Shown here one piece after another: positions 24,084 through 32,901 of a DNA stretch of 64,000 nucleotides. Under the pieces are notes generated by a model. That model was not told where the DNA came from and did no database searches. It was given only the letters and a program-made list of their open reading frames with translations. Origin of the DNA: Clostridium nigeriense (GTDB lineage: Bacteria > Bacillota > Clostridia > Clostridiales > Clostridiaceae). Where the stretch lies: the NCBI RefSeq assembly GCF_900086595.1, contig NZ_LT575472.1, positions 1,647,514-1,711,513 on the forward strand, written 5' to 3'. Numbering within the stretch: position 1 is the stretch's first letter; each line of letters begins with the position of its first letter. A program made the translations under genes and the position numbers.

Positions 24084-24876
24084 TATTTCGCTTTTAAAAA
24101 AAGAAGTTAAATCAAATTATAAGATTTTTATAATTTTTGCAGCAGTACTAACTATGTATATTTCGGTAATAGTACCAATGTTTGATCCTGAGATAGGAAA
24201 TGCTCTAGCTGAATTTGAAAAAGCTATGCCAGAAATGATGGCTGCTTTTGGTATGAGTAATCCTGGGACAACTTTAATAGAATTCATTAATACCTATTTA
24301 TTTGGATTTTTGTTTATTGTATTTCCAATGATATTTGAGATAATAATAGCCAATAAGATAATTGCAAAATATACTGATAGTGGTTCAATGGCATATCTTT
24401 TGGCAACTCCAAATAAAAGAAGTAAAATAGCAATAACTCAAGGATTTTTTCTAATAATTTCAATTGGAGTTTTAATGCTATTTATTGCTTTGGTTGGCAT
24501 AATTTCAAGTGAAGTTTATTTTCCAGGAGCTTTGGATATAAGAAAATATGTTTTAATGATTATAGGATTATATTGTTTACACATTGCTATAAGTGGTTTA
24601 GGATTTTTTGCTTCTTGCATTAGTAACGATACAAAGATTTCATATTCAATAAGTGCAGGAATTCCTATTGGATTTTTTATTATACAACTTTTAGCTAATA
24701 TGGGTGGGAAGCTAGATAAATTTAAGTACTTTACATTGTTTACTTTATTTGATACGGATAAGTTAATTAAAGGAGATTCAATTGGGATATGGATGTTTAT
24801 AATTCTATTAATAATAGGATTAATATTATATATAGGTGGAGTTTTAAGATTTAGTAAAAGAGATTTACCTTTATAA
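24076..24876 (+). CDS. ABC transporter permease (ABC-2 type)
   Basis: A 266-residue membrane protein with six hydrophobic segments, the companion of the ATPase it overlaps by eight bases. The start at 24076 follows GGAGGTGAAAATA; an in-frame ATG at 24061 precedes that site and is rejected. The sequence between the first two helices (EIGNALAEFEKAMPEMMAAFGMSNPGTTLIEFINTY) is typical of ABC-2 permeases of the multidrug or bacitracin-like type. The substrate is unknown. Confidence 0.88.
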   Translation: MISISLLKKEVKSNYKIFIIFAAVLTMYISVIVPMFDPEIGNALAEFEKAMPEMMAAFGMSNPGTTLIEFINTYLFGFLFIVFPMIFEIIIANKIIAKYTDSGSMAYLLATPNKRSKIAITQGFFLIISIGVLMLFIALVGIISSEVYFPGALDIRKYVLMIIGLYCLHIAISGLGFFASCISNDTKISYSISAGIPIGFFIIQLLANMGGKLDKFKYFTLFTLFDTDKLIKGDSIGIWMFIILLIIGLILYIGGVLRFSKRDLPL

Positions 24877-24894
24877 AATTAGGGGGGAATTACA

Positions 24895-25449
24895 GTGGAT
24901 TTTGGGGGTAAAAAAGTAGGAATAAAGAAAAAATTAGCTATATCATCTTGTTTTATTATTACAGTTATCGCTATATTATTAATAAATAATTTTATAATAA
25001 CAAATATATTTAAAAATAAAAATAATGGTATGAAAAATAAACTATATTCATTAAGTATAAAAGATTTTAATGATGATGTTGTTAATGAAGATGATTTGTA
25101 TATAGATGAGAATAAAGGCTTTTTAGCTAGTAGTACTTTCTATACTGCAAATGGAAGGAATATGAGATTATCCTATGATCTTTTTGAAAGTGAATATAAG
25201 TGGATTGTAAACTGGAATTTTAATAAAATGATGGAGTGGTTTGAAAGTCAGGGGATTGTGTACACAGAAATTCAAAACTCACTACCTGATTTTATAAAAG
25301 TTTATACTAATCAAGAGGGAAATAACTATATTTTACTTTCAGATAATAAAATAATTGAAGTTATAGGCTTAGGAGAAGAAGATAAAGATAAAATTATAGA
25401 GATAGTTTATAATAAGATTTTTAAGGATACAAAGGAGGAGTTAGTTTGA
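24895..25449 (+). CDS. Membrane-anchored hypothetical protein
   Basis: A 184-residue protein starting with GTG after GGGGGGAATTACA. One N-terminal transmembrane helix (KKLAISSCFIITVIAILLINNFIITNIF) precedes an extracytoplasmic domain with no motif I recognise. It follows the ABC genes by 18 bases and overlaps the next small gene by four, so it probably belongs to the same transcript and may be an accessory of the exporter. Confidence 0.7.
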   Translation: MDFGGKKVGIKKKLAISSCFIITVIAILLINNFIITNIFKNKNNGMKNKLYSLSIKDFNDDVVNEDDLYIDENKGFLASSTFYTANGRNMRLSYDLFESEYKWIVNWNFNKMMEWFESQGIVYTEIQNSLPDFIKVYTNQEGNNYILLSDNKIIEVIGLGEEDKDKIIEIVYNKIFKDTKEELV

Positions 25450-25586
25450 AAAATATAAAAGAAAAAAAATGTCCAATTTGTGGTGAAGAAATGAAAGAAT
25501 ATAAATATGCATATGATAACAATCAATATGGAAAGAAATATTATAAGTGTAGTGAATGTGGACATAAAGAAAATACTATGAATTGA
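25446..25586 (+). CDS. Small zinc-ribbon protein
   Basis: A 46-residue protein starting with TTG after AAGGAGGAGTTAG. Two C-x-x-C pairs, CPICGE near residue 9 and CSECGH near residue 36, form a zinc ribbon. The start overlaps the stop of the previous gene (translational coupling). The function is unknown. Confidence 0.65.
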   Translation: MKNIKEKKCPICGEEMKEYKYAYDNNQYGKKYYKCSECGHKENTMN

Positions 25587-25717
25587 ATAAGGATATAAGA
25601 ATATTAAAGCTGTGATTAAAATTTAATAAAAAAGTAATAAAAAGGAATTTTTTGTTGTATATAAAAAAATAATATTGTAAAATATAAGCATAGTATAAAT
25701 TTGGAAGGAAATTACTT

Positions 25718-26065
25718 ATGTATATGTTTAATTTGTTTTCATTTATTTTTCCAATATTTTTTATAGTATTTATAGGTTTTTTTATATTTGCTATAGTAAA
25801 AAATATTAAGGAATGGAGTTATAATAATAAGCAACCTATTACTCCTGTAGAAGCAACAATTGTATCAAGAAGATCATCAGTATCACATCATCATCATGAA
25901 AATCATATGTCAACATCTACTACTTATTACGCAACATTTGAATTTATTAATGGAGAAAGATTAGAATTAAGAGTATCAGGAAGAGAGTATGGTCTATTAG
26001 CAGAAGGTGATAGAGGAATACTATCTTTTCAAGGAACTAGATTTATAGATTTTAAAAGGAAGTAA
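25718..26065 (+). CDS. DUF2500-like membrane protein
   Basis: A 115-residue protein. One N-terminal transmembrane helix (residues 4-28) is followed by a small beta-rich domain (VEATIVSRRSSVS, a histidine run HHHH near residue 58, then YYATFEFINGERLELRVSGREYGLLAEGDRGILSFQGTRFIDF). This pattern matches the uncharacterised DUF2500 family. The histidine cluster could bind a metal. It stands alone with an AAGGAAA ribosome site. Confidence 0.75.
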   Translation: MYMFNLFSFIFPIFFIVFIGFFIFAIVKNIKEWSYNNKQPITPVEATIVSRRSSVSHHHHENHMSTSTTYYATFEFINGERLELRVSGREYGLLAEGDRGILSFQGTRFIDFKRK

Positions 26066-26155
26066 GATTATAATATTTAGATAAATTATATAAAGAGTAA
26101 ATCATTTTGATAAATTAACAAATAAGAAAGAGGTGTTATTATTAAATATATAGCA

Positions 26156-26956
26156 ATGATAATGTCTTGTTATCCTTCTTTAAGCAAGTCAGAAAGAAAG
26201 GTTGCAGACTACATTTTATCAGAAAAAGGAAATATTATATACGAAACACTTCAAGAAATGTCTAAGAAAATAAATGTTGGAGAAGCTACTATACTAAGAT
26301 GTGTTAGAAAGATTGGGTTTAGTGGATTTCAAGATTTAAAGTTACAAATAGCAAAAGATGATGAACCTGTAACAAAAAATTATCATGAAAATTATATTGA
26401 TACAATATCATCTAATATGACTGAAACTATAATTAACACTAAAAATGTATTAGATATAAAACAATTAAATAAAGCAATTTCTTTAATTCAAAATTCAAGA
26501 AAACTTCTCTTCTATGGAGTGGGTGCTTCTGGACTTGCTGCTAATGAAGCACAAAGTAGATTTGTAAGAATGGGAAAAATAGGAGTATCTATTACAGATA
26601 GCCATTTTCAACTAATGTATTCAGCTACTTGCACTGAAGATGATGTAATTATTGCTCTTAGTTTATCAGGATATACATTAGATATTGTTGAATCTTTAAA
26701 AGTAGCAAAGAAGAAAAAAACTAAAATAATAGCAATAACTAATCACTTATTATCTCCAGTAGCCGAACTAGCTGATTGTGTATTGCTTACAGCTGGTAAA
26801 GAAAGTTTATTAGATGGTGGTTCTCTTATAGGAAAGATATCTCAACTTTATATAATTGATTTAATTTGTACAGGATATGCATTGTTAAATAAAGAAAATG
26901 TTTTAGAATTGAAAGCTAAAACAGCAGAACTATTAATTAATAAAACAATTACTTAA
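26156..26956 (+). CDS. RpiR/MurR-family transcriptional regulator, probable NanR
   Basis: A 266-residue regulator. The N-terminal helix-turn-helix (YPSLSKSERKVADYILSEKGNIIYETLQEMSKKINVGEATILRCVRKIGFSGFQDLK) and the C-terminal SIS sugar-phosphate-binding domain (LLFYGVGASGLAANEAQSRFVRMG and IIALSLSGYTLDIVESLKVAKKK) are complete. It probably senses N-acetylmannosamine-6-phosphate and controls the sialic-acid operon that starts 280 bases downstream. The start is uncertain: the ribosome site AGAGGTG ends at 26135 and is followed by ATT AAA at 26141, while the first ATG is at 26156, about 20 bases away. Confidence 0.9.
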   Translation: MIMSCYPSLSKSERKVADYILSEKGNIIYETLQEMSKKINVGEATILRCVRKIGFSGFQDLKLQIAKDDEPVTKNYHENYIDTISSNMTETIINTKNVLDIKQLNKAISLIQNSRKLLFYGVGASGLAANEAQSRFVRMGKIGVSITDSHFQLMYSATCTEDDVIIALSLSGYTLDIVESLKVAKKKKTKIIAITNHLLSPVAELADCVLLTAGKESLLDGGSLIGKISQLYIIDLICTGYALLNKENVLELKAKTAELLINKTIT

Positions 26957-26995
26957 ATAACCTTTTAATTTTAAATTAAAGGGTTATTTTTTTTA
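26956..26995 (+). terminator. Terminator after the RpiR regulator
   Basis: AATAACCTTTTAATTT pairs with AAATTAAAGGGTTATT (one G-T pair), followed by a T-run. Confidence 0.8.
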
Positions 26996-27103
26996 TTTTT
27001 TCCATGATAATATTAAAAAGGAAAAAATAACTAGATTAAATTGTTAAAATGTTAAAAATATATGCCTTTTAAAATAAAAACCACAAATTCAATATATTGG
27101 TTA

Positions 27104-27117
27104 AAATAACGTTTACA
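27104..27117. promoter_or_regulatory. Candidate CcpA (cre) site over the -35 element
   Basis: The reverse strand reads TGTAAACGTTATTT, one or two mismatches from the cre consensus. It covers the -35 box of the promoter below, a position where CcpA represses. It is nearly identical to the site at 9427. Confidence 0.55.
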
Positions 27118-27140
27118 AAAAAATATTGCGGTGATATAAT
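27112..27140 (+). promoter_or_regulatory. Sigma-A promoter of the sialic-acid operon
   Basis: TTTACA and TATAAT are separated by exactly 17 bases, about 97 bp before the binding-protein start codon. Confidence 0.75.
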
Positions 27141-27160
27141 CAAAACATAAATGAAGTTTA

Positions 27161-27188
27161 ACTCCAAAAAATGATGAATAAATGGAGT
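27161..27188. promoter_or_regulatory. Possible NanR operator
   Basis: An inverted repeat ACTCCA-N16-TGGAGT lies about 20 bp downstream of the -10 box, where a repressor would block transcription. Assignment to the RpiR regulator is inferred from position. Confidence 0.35.
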
Positions 27189-27236
27189 GAAAATTTTATT
27201 TGAGTATACATAGGGAAAAGATATGGAGGGAAAACA

Positions 27237-28868
27237 ATGAAAAAAGTTATTAGCTGTGTTATAGCTGCTATGATGACGTTATCATTAGTTGCTTGTGGTG
27301 GTAAAGGAGGTACTAGTAGTAAGGGACAAGATAAGATTCTCTATTCAAATGGTGGACCTATAGAGTTCTTTGAAACGCCTTGGTTAAATCCTGGTTCATA
27401 CACATATTCAAAGGTATTATATGATCATTTACTTGAAGCAGATTCGACTCTTACACCTACAAAGGTAGCTCTTGCTAAGGACTATAAGCTTAGTGATGAT
27501 GGAACAGAGCTTATGTTTGAATTAAGAGATGATATTTATTGGCATGATGGGGAAAAAATAACTCCAGAAGATATAAAATGGAGTATAGAGTACTCAATGA
27601 AAACTGCTGTAATAAATCCAGTGTTTGCAAATACTTTTAAAGCTATAAAAGGTAGTGCAGATTACTTAGCTGGTAGTCAAAATGAATTAGCAGGTGTTGT
27701 AATTGATGGTAATAAGATTCAAATCACATTTGATAAAGTTGCACCAGATGCATTATTAACATTTACACAATTTGCACCATTACCAAAGAAATATTTTGAT
27801 GGAGTAGATCCGAATAAATTCCAACAAGCTGAATATTTCCAAAATCCAGTTGGTTCAGGACCATTTAAGATAAAAGAAGTTAAGATGAATGATTATGCTA
27901 CATTAGAAGCATTTGATAAATATTATAATGGTGTTGCAGATTACACAATACATTTAACTCCTAGTCCTGGAGATAGTGATGCTAACCTTGTAAATAATGT
28001 TAAGTCAGGCTTACTAGATTACGGATATACAAAGAGTGTTGCTGATGTTAAAGCATTAAAAGATGCTGATAACATTAAATTAAATCAAGTAGATGTAAGA
28101 TACACTCGTTTATTCTATGTAAACAAATTCAAAAAGGCTGATGGAAGTAATTCACCTTTAGCTGATTCTAAAATACGTCAAGCTATAAGATATGCAATTG
28201 ATATGAAAACTATAGGAGAAAACTTATTTGATGGAACTATAATTCCTGCAAATAGCTTAACTCCAAATGGGGCAGATAAAACAGAAGGATTAAATAACTA
28301 TGATTACAATCCAGAAAAAGCAAAAGAATTATTAAAAGAAGCAAACTGGGATCCAAACTATACGTTAGATGTTGTTTATTACTATACTGACCAATTAACT
28401 GTAGACTTTATGACATCAATCCAATCTTATTTAAAAGAAGTTGGAATTAAGATGAACTTTAGATTAGTAGAAGGAGACTTAGCTACTATTCTATGGAAAG
28501 CACCAGCTGATCAAGTAAATGGTCCAAGCGTTGTTGATTGGGATATGGCTTATGGAGCTGTTTCAGCATTATCAATGCATGAATATTACGATAGATATAG
28601 AACAGGATCACCTTCAAACTCACATACACCAGCAGATGAAAAATTAAACTCACTTATAGATGCTACAAATTCTTCAATGGATACAGAAGTTCAAAAGAAC
28701 GCTTTCTTTAAATTACAAAAGTATGAAAATGAAACACTATTCTCAATTCCATTGTATTATCAACCTGTATTCGTAATTGAAAGTAATAGAATTGAAACAG
28801 GTATTGAAAAGTTTGGTAATCCACAATTTAATTATGACTGGAATATCCAAAATTGGAAAGTAAATTAG
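27237..28868 (+). CDS. Extracellular solute-binding lipoprotein, family 5 (Opp/Sat type)
   Basis: A 543-residue lipoprotein with signal peptide and lipobox LVACGG. It has the family-5 peptide-binding fold: LAKDYKLSDDGTELMFELRDDIYWHDGEKITPEDIKWSIEY and later DSKIRQAIRYAIDMKTI. Family-5 binding proteins usually take oligopeptides or nickel, but the Haemophilus ducreyi SatA protein of this family binds sialic acid. Since this gene leads an operon with nanA, nanE and nanK, sialic acid or a sialo-oligosaccharide is the favoured ligand. It works with the two permeases and two ATPases that follow. Confidence 0.85.
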   Translation: MKKVISCVIAAMMTLSLVACGGKGGTSSKGQDKILYSNGGPIEFFETPWLNPGSYTYSKVLYDHLLEADSTLTPTKVALAKDYKLSDDGTELMFELRDDIYWHDGEKITPEDIKWSIEYSMKTAVINPVFANTFKAIKGSADYLAGSQNELAGVVIDGNKIQITFDKVAPDALLTFTQFAPLPKKYFDGVDPNKFQQAEYFQNPVGSGPFKIKEVKMNDYATLEAFDKYYNGVADYTIHLTPSPGDSDANLVNNVKSGLLDYGYTKSVADVKALKDADNIKLNQVDVRYTRLFYVNKFKKADGSNSPLADSKIRQAIRYAIDMKTIGENLFDGTIIPANSLTPNGADKTEGLNNYDYNPEKAKELLKEANWDPNYTLDVVYYYTDQLTVDFMTSIQSYLKEVGIKMNFRLVEGDLATILWKAPADQVNGPSVVDWDMAYGAVSALSMHEYYDRYRTGSPSNSHTPADEKLNSLIDATNSSMDTEVQKNAFFKLQKYENETLFSIPLYYQPVFVIESNRIETGIEKFGNPQFNYDWNIQNWKVN

Positions 28869-28887
28869 CATATTAATATAAGTGAAG

Positions 28888-28922
28888 TTTAGGGATTGCA
28901 AATGCAATCCCTAAATTTTAAA
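28888..28922 (+). terminator. Stem-loop after the binding-protein gene (partial terminator or mRNA stabiliser)
   Basis: A 12-bp perfect stem (TTTAGGGATTGC with GCAATCCCTAAA) has an AAAT loop and a short T-tract. Such hairpins after a binding-protein gene commonly protect its mRNA and lower expression of the following permease genes. Confidence 0.6.
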
Positions 28923-28938
28923 TATTAGGAGGGACATT

Positions 28939-29898
28939 ATGGGAAAGTTTATAATTAAAAAGATATTAGGTCTGATTCCTATGCTATTTGTTATAACATT
29001 TATAATATATTTAGGACTTGAATTAACTCCAGGCGATGCAGTATCTCATATGATAAGTCCAGAACTACTTTCAAGTATGGATCCAGCAAAATTAGATGAA
29101 ATCCGTGCAGCATATGGATTAAATGACCCATTTATATTACGTTACTTAAAATGGATTGGGGAAATATTAAGAGGAAACTTTGGATACAGTATATCAAGTG
29201 GAGTACCTATTATTGATATGATAAAGGAGTTATTGCCAGCAACATTAGAATTAGCTGTTGCAGCATTATTAATTTCTACTATTTTAGGTAGTGTTTTAGG
29301 ATTATTTAGTGCAATTCGTCGTGGTACTTTTACTGAAAATTTATTAACTGTAGCTGGAATGATAGGTGTATCAATTCCACAATTCTTTTTTGGAATGGTT
29401 TGTATATTAATATTCTCATTAAAATTAGGATGGCTTCCAGTTGGAGGTCGTATGATGCCAGGAAGAACGGCATTTATAGATAGATACCAATATTTGATAC
29501 TACCAGCATTAGTTTTAGGAATTTCACTTACAGCTGGGGTAATGAGATATGCACGTTCTAGTATGCTTGATACAATGAATGCTGAATATATTCGTACAGC
29601 AAGAAGTAAAGGGTTACCTGAATGGAAAATTAATTTAGTTCATGGATTTAGAGTAGCTTTAACTCCAGTTGTTGTTTTAATAGGGTTTAGATTACCTACT
29701 TTAATAGGTGGAGCTGTAGTAATAGAAACAATATTTAGGTGGCCAGGTATAGGAAGTGCCTTTGCAACAGCTGTTCGTTCACAAAATTACCCATTAGTAA
29801 TGATGATAGCGTTAATTACTGTAACTGCAGTTCTATTATCAAGTTTTATAGTAGATATTTTTACAGCTTTACTTGATCCAAGAGTTAAGTTGGACTAG
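28939..29898 (+). CDS. ABC transporter permease 1 (OppB/SatB type)
   Basis: A 319-residue permease with six transmembrane segments. The N-terminal GKFIIKKILGLIPMLFVITFIIYLGLELTPGD and the cytoplasmic EAA-like loop YIRTARSKGLPEWKINLVHGFR match the OppB/DppB family. It pairs with permease 2 encoded nine bases downstream. Confidence 0.93.
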   Translation: MGKFIIKKILGLIPMLFVITFIIYLGLELTPGDAVSHMISPELLSSMDPAKLDEIRAAYGLNDPFILRYLKWIGEILRGNFGYSISSGVPIIDMIKELLPATLELAVAALLISTILGSVLGLFSAIRRGTFTENLLTVAGMIGVSIPQFFFGMVCILIFSLKLGWLPVGGRMMPGRTAFIDRYQYLILPALVLGISLTAGVMRYARSSMLDTMNAEYIRTARSKGLPEWKINLVHGFRVALTPVVVLIGFRLPTLIGGAVVIETIFRWPGIGSAFATAVRSQNYPLVMMIALITVTAVLLSSFIVDIFTALLDPRVKLD

Positions 29899-29907
29899 GA
29901 GGTTTCT

Positions 29908-30837
29908 ATGGCAGAAGTAAGAGTTAAAAGAAGTAGATTTGACCGTAAGTTAGATAAAATAAGAGAATTAGAAGAATCAGGTGCTTTAGGAAAGAAGAAA
30001 GTTAATCGTTCATTAAGAAAACTTTTAAATAATAGACTTGCAATAGCTGGAATTGTTATTTTCTTAATTATATTATTATCATCTATATTTGCACCTTTAT
30101 TAACTAAATATGATCCTCTAGCTGTTGACATGAAAAATGTTTTACAGGCTCCGTCAGCACAACACATTTTTGGGACAGATAAAGTTGGTAGAGACGTTTT
30201 TGCAAGAGTATTGTATGGTGGAAGAATTTCAATATTAGTTGGACTTGGAAGTGCATTAGGATGTGCATTCATAGGTGTAACACTTGGATGTTATGGAGGA
30301 TATAAGGGAGGATGGTTTGATAAGATAGTTTTAAGATTATCTGAAATATTTATGTCTTTCCCACAATTAGTATTAGTCCTTATGTTAGTTGCAATATTAG
30401 GACAAAGTTTAAGCAACTTAATAATTATATTTATATTAACTGGATGGGGTAGTGTTTATCGTATGGCTCGTGCCAAAATACTATCTATAAGAGAGGAAGA
30501 ATATGTTCAATCATTAAAGGCCTTTGGGTTAAATGATTTTATAATTTGTTATAAACATATGTTACCTAATGCAATAGGTCCAATAGTTGTTAATGTAACT
30601 TTAAGTACAGCGATGTTTATATTAGAGGAAGCAGCACTTAGCTTCTTAGGATTAGGTGTACCTTTAGAAATAGCAACTTGGGGAAATATATTAAATGCAT
30701 CACAAGATATGTTTACTTTACAAAACAACTGGTGGTTATGGTTACCAGTAGGTGTTGTTATTTCATTGTTTGTTATGAGTATCAATTTCCTTGGAGATGG
30801 ATTACGTGATACAACAGACCCAACACAACAAGGATAA
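29908..30837 (+). CDS. ABC transporter permease 2 (OppC/SatC type)
   Basis: A 309-residue permease. The long cytoplasmic N-terminus ends in NRLAIAGIVIFLIILLSSIFAPLLTKYDP. The landmark FGTDKVGRDVFARVLYGGRISI and the EAA loop YVQSLKAFGLNDFIICYKHMLPN define the OppC/DppC family. It completes the membrane channel with permease 1. Confidence 0.93.
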   Translation: MAEVRVKRSRFDRKLDKIRELEESGALGKKKVNRSLRKLLNNRLAIAGIVIFLIILLSSIFAPLLTKYDPLAVDMKNVLQAPSAQHIFGTDKVGRDVFARVLYGGRISILVGLGSALGCAFIGVTLGCYGGYKGGWFDKIVLRLSEIFMSFPQLVLVLMLVAILGQSLSNLIIIFILTGWGSVYRMARAKILSIREEEYVQSLKAFGLNDFIICYKHMLPNAIGPIVVNVTLSTAMFILEEAALSFLGLGVPLEIATWGNILNASQDMFTLQNNWWLWLPVGVVISLFVMSINFLGDGLRDTTDPTQQG

Positions 30838-30851
30838 GGAGGAACTTTAAG

Positions 30852-31883
30852 ATGGAAGATAGGACTATAATTACAGTAAATAATTTAAAAACCTTCTTTT
30901 ATACAAATCAACGATGCAATAAAGCAATAAATGGTGTTTCTTTTAAAATAAAAAAAGGCAAAACTCTTTGTATTGTTGGAGAATCAGGTTGTGGAAAGAG
31001 TGTAACGGCATCATCAATTATGCAATTACTACCTAAACTATCAAGAATAGAAGAGGGCGAAATTATATACCATAGCGATAAAGGTGATATAAGAATAGAT
31101 AAGCTTTCTAGAAATGGAAAGGAAATGAGAAGCTTAAGAGGAAAAGACATAGCTATGATTTTCCAAGATCCAATGACAGCATTAAACCCAGTTTATACAG
31201 TTGGATATCAAATAGCTGAAAACATATTATGTCATGAAAAAGTATCGAAGAAAGAAGCTAAAGAAAGAACTTTAGACTTATTAAAAGATATGGGAATACC
31301 TTTCCCAGAACAAAGAATAAATGAATTTCCACATCAATTTTCAGGTGGTATGAGGCAAAGAGCAATGATTGCTATGGCTATGAGCTGTAAACCAAAGGTT
31401 TTAATAGCAGATGAGCCAACAACTGCTTTAGATGTTACTATTCAAGCTCAAATATTTGAACTTATGGATAAATTAAAAAAGGAAAATGATACTGCAATAA
31501 TGCTTATAACTCATGATATGGGAGTTGTAAGTGAACTAGCAGATGATGTTGCAGTTATGTATATGGGAAATATTATTGAAAGTGGAACTGTAGAAGATGT
31601 TTTAAAGAGTCCATCGCATCCATATACAGAAGCTTTATTGAAATCAATTCCTATTTTAGGAAAGGGAAAAAATCAAGAATTAAATCCTATAAAGGGGTCA
31701 ACTCCAGATCCATATGATAGACCAAAGGGCTGTCAATTTGCTCCAAGATGTAATTATGCTTCTGAAAAGTGTAGTACTATGCCGGGGGAAGAATTTGTAA
31801 GTGAAACTCATATGGTACGTTGCTTCAATCATGAATTAGTTTTAGCAAACAGAAAGAAAGAGGTGATGGCAAATGGAAAATAA
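30852..31883 (+). CDS. ABC transporter ATP-binding protein (OppD type)
   Basis: A 343-residue ATPase. Walker A is GESGCGKSVTA, the signature is FSGGMRQRAMIA, and Walker B is VLIADEPTTALDV. The C-terminal cysteine motif (GCQFAPRCNYASEKC) is characteristic of Opp/Dpp ATPases and can hold an iron-sulfur cluster. It overlaps the second ATPase gene by 11 bases. Confidence 0.93.
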   Translation: MEDRTIITVNNLKTFFYTNQRCNKAINGVSFKIKKGKTLCIVGESGCGKSVTASSIMQLLPKLSRIEEGEIIYHSDKGDIRIDKLSRNGKEMRSLRGKDIAMIFQDPMTALNPVYTVGYQIAENILCHEKVSKKEAKERTLDLLKDMGIPFPEQRINEFPHQFSGGMRQRAMIAMAMSCKPKVLIADEPTTALDVTIQAQIFELMDKLKKENDTAIMLITHDMGVVSELADDVAVMYMGNIIESGTVEDVLKSPSHPYTEALLKSIPILGKGKNQELNPIKGSTPDPYDRPKGCQFAPRCNYASEKCSTMPGEEFVSETHMVRCFNHELVLANRKKEVMANGK

Positions 31884-32901
31884 AGAAGTTTTGTTAGAAT
31901 TAAAAGGCCTACAAACTCACTTTCCCATAAAAGATGGAATGTTTAAAAAGCCAACTAAATTTGTACAAGCAGTTAATGATATAGACTTAACAATTTATAG
32001 AGGAGAAACATTAGGTTTAGTAGGAGAATCAGGTTGTGGAAAAACTACTCTTGGAAAATCTATACTTCAATTGGTTAAACCAACTGGTGGAGAAATGATT
32101 TATGACTTCCAAAGAGAGGTTGGAAAAAAGAGTTTAATGAATTTAAATTCAAAGGAAATGGATTTGGCTAGAAGAAAAATGCAAATAGTTTTCCAAGATC
32201 CTCATTCATCTTTAAATCCAGCATTTACAATTTATCAATCTTTATCAGATCCTTTAAAGAAATTTGGAGTAAAAGATAAAAATGATAGAAGAATGATAAT
32301 TGGAGATATTCTAGAAGCAGTTAATATGAGAAGAGAGTATATGGATAGATATCCTCATGAATTCTCAGGTGGTCAAAGACAAAGAATAGGTATTGCTAGG
32401 GCACTTTGTGTAAATCCTGAGTTAGTAATTTGTGACGAATCTGTATCTGCTCTAGACGTTTCAATACAAGCACAAGTATTGAATTTATTAAAGAAAATTA
32501 AAGAAGAAAGAAATCTAACATACATTTTTATTACTCATGATTTAAGTGTAGTTGAATATATAAGCGATAGAATAGCTGTAATGTATTTAGGACGAATAGT
32601 TGAGCTTTCTGATACTGAAGAAGTATTTAAAAATCACTTGCATCCATATACAGAAGCGTTGTTATCAGCAATTCCAATTGCTGATTTAGATAACAAAAGA
32701 AAAAGAATAGTTTTAGAAGGAGATGTTCCAAGCCCAGTTAATCCACCATCAGGATGTAATTTTCATCCAAGATGCAGAAGATGTATGGACATCTGTAAAA
32801 AGGAAAGGCCAACACTAAAGAAATATATTTTAAATGGAAAAGAACATTATGTAGCATGTCATTTAGCAGACATGGAATTAAAGGAGGAAAACAATGAGTA
32901 A
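31873..32901 (+). CDS. ABC transporter ATP-binding protein (OppF type)
   Basis: A 342-residue ATPase. Walker A is GESGCGKTTLG, the signature is FSGGQRQRIGIA, Walker B is LVICDESVSALDV, and the cysteine-rich C-terminus is GCNFHPRCRRCMDIC. It forms the ATPase pair with the preceding protein. The nanA start lies within its last codons, tying the transporter to sialate breakdown. Confidence 0.93.
   Translation: MENKEVLLELKGLQTHFPIKDGMFKKPTKFVQAVNDIDLTIYRGETLGLVGESGCGKTTLGKSILQLVKPTGGEMIYDFQREVGKKSLMNLNSKEMDLARRKMQIVFQDPHSSLNPAFTIYQSLSDPLKKFGVKDKNDRRMIIGDILEAVNMRREYMDRYPHEFSGGQRQRIGIARALCVNPELVICDESVSALDVSIQAQVLNLLKKIKEERNLTYIFITHDLSVVEYISDRIAVMYLGRIVELSDTEEVFKNHLHPYTEALLSAIPIADLDNKRKRIVLEGDVPSPVNPPSGCNFHPRCRRCMDICKKERPTLKKYILNGKEHYVACHLADMELKEENNE

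Noticed and set aside
25912..25960. Histidine run in the DUF2500-like protein as an artificial His-tag
   Set aside because: The four histidines lie inside the natural frame with an interrupted pattern and no vector-like sequence.
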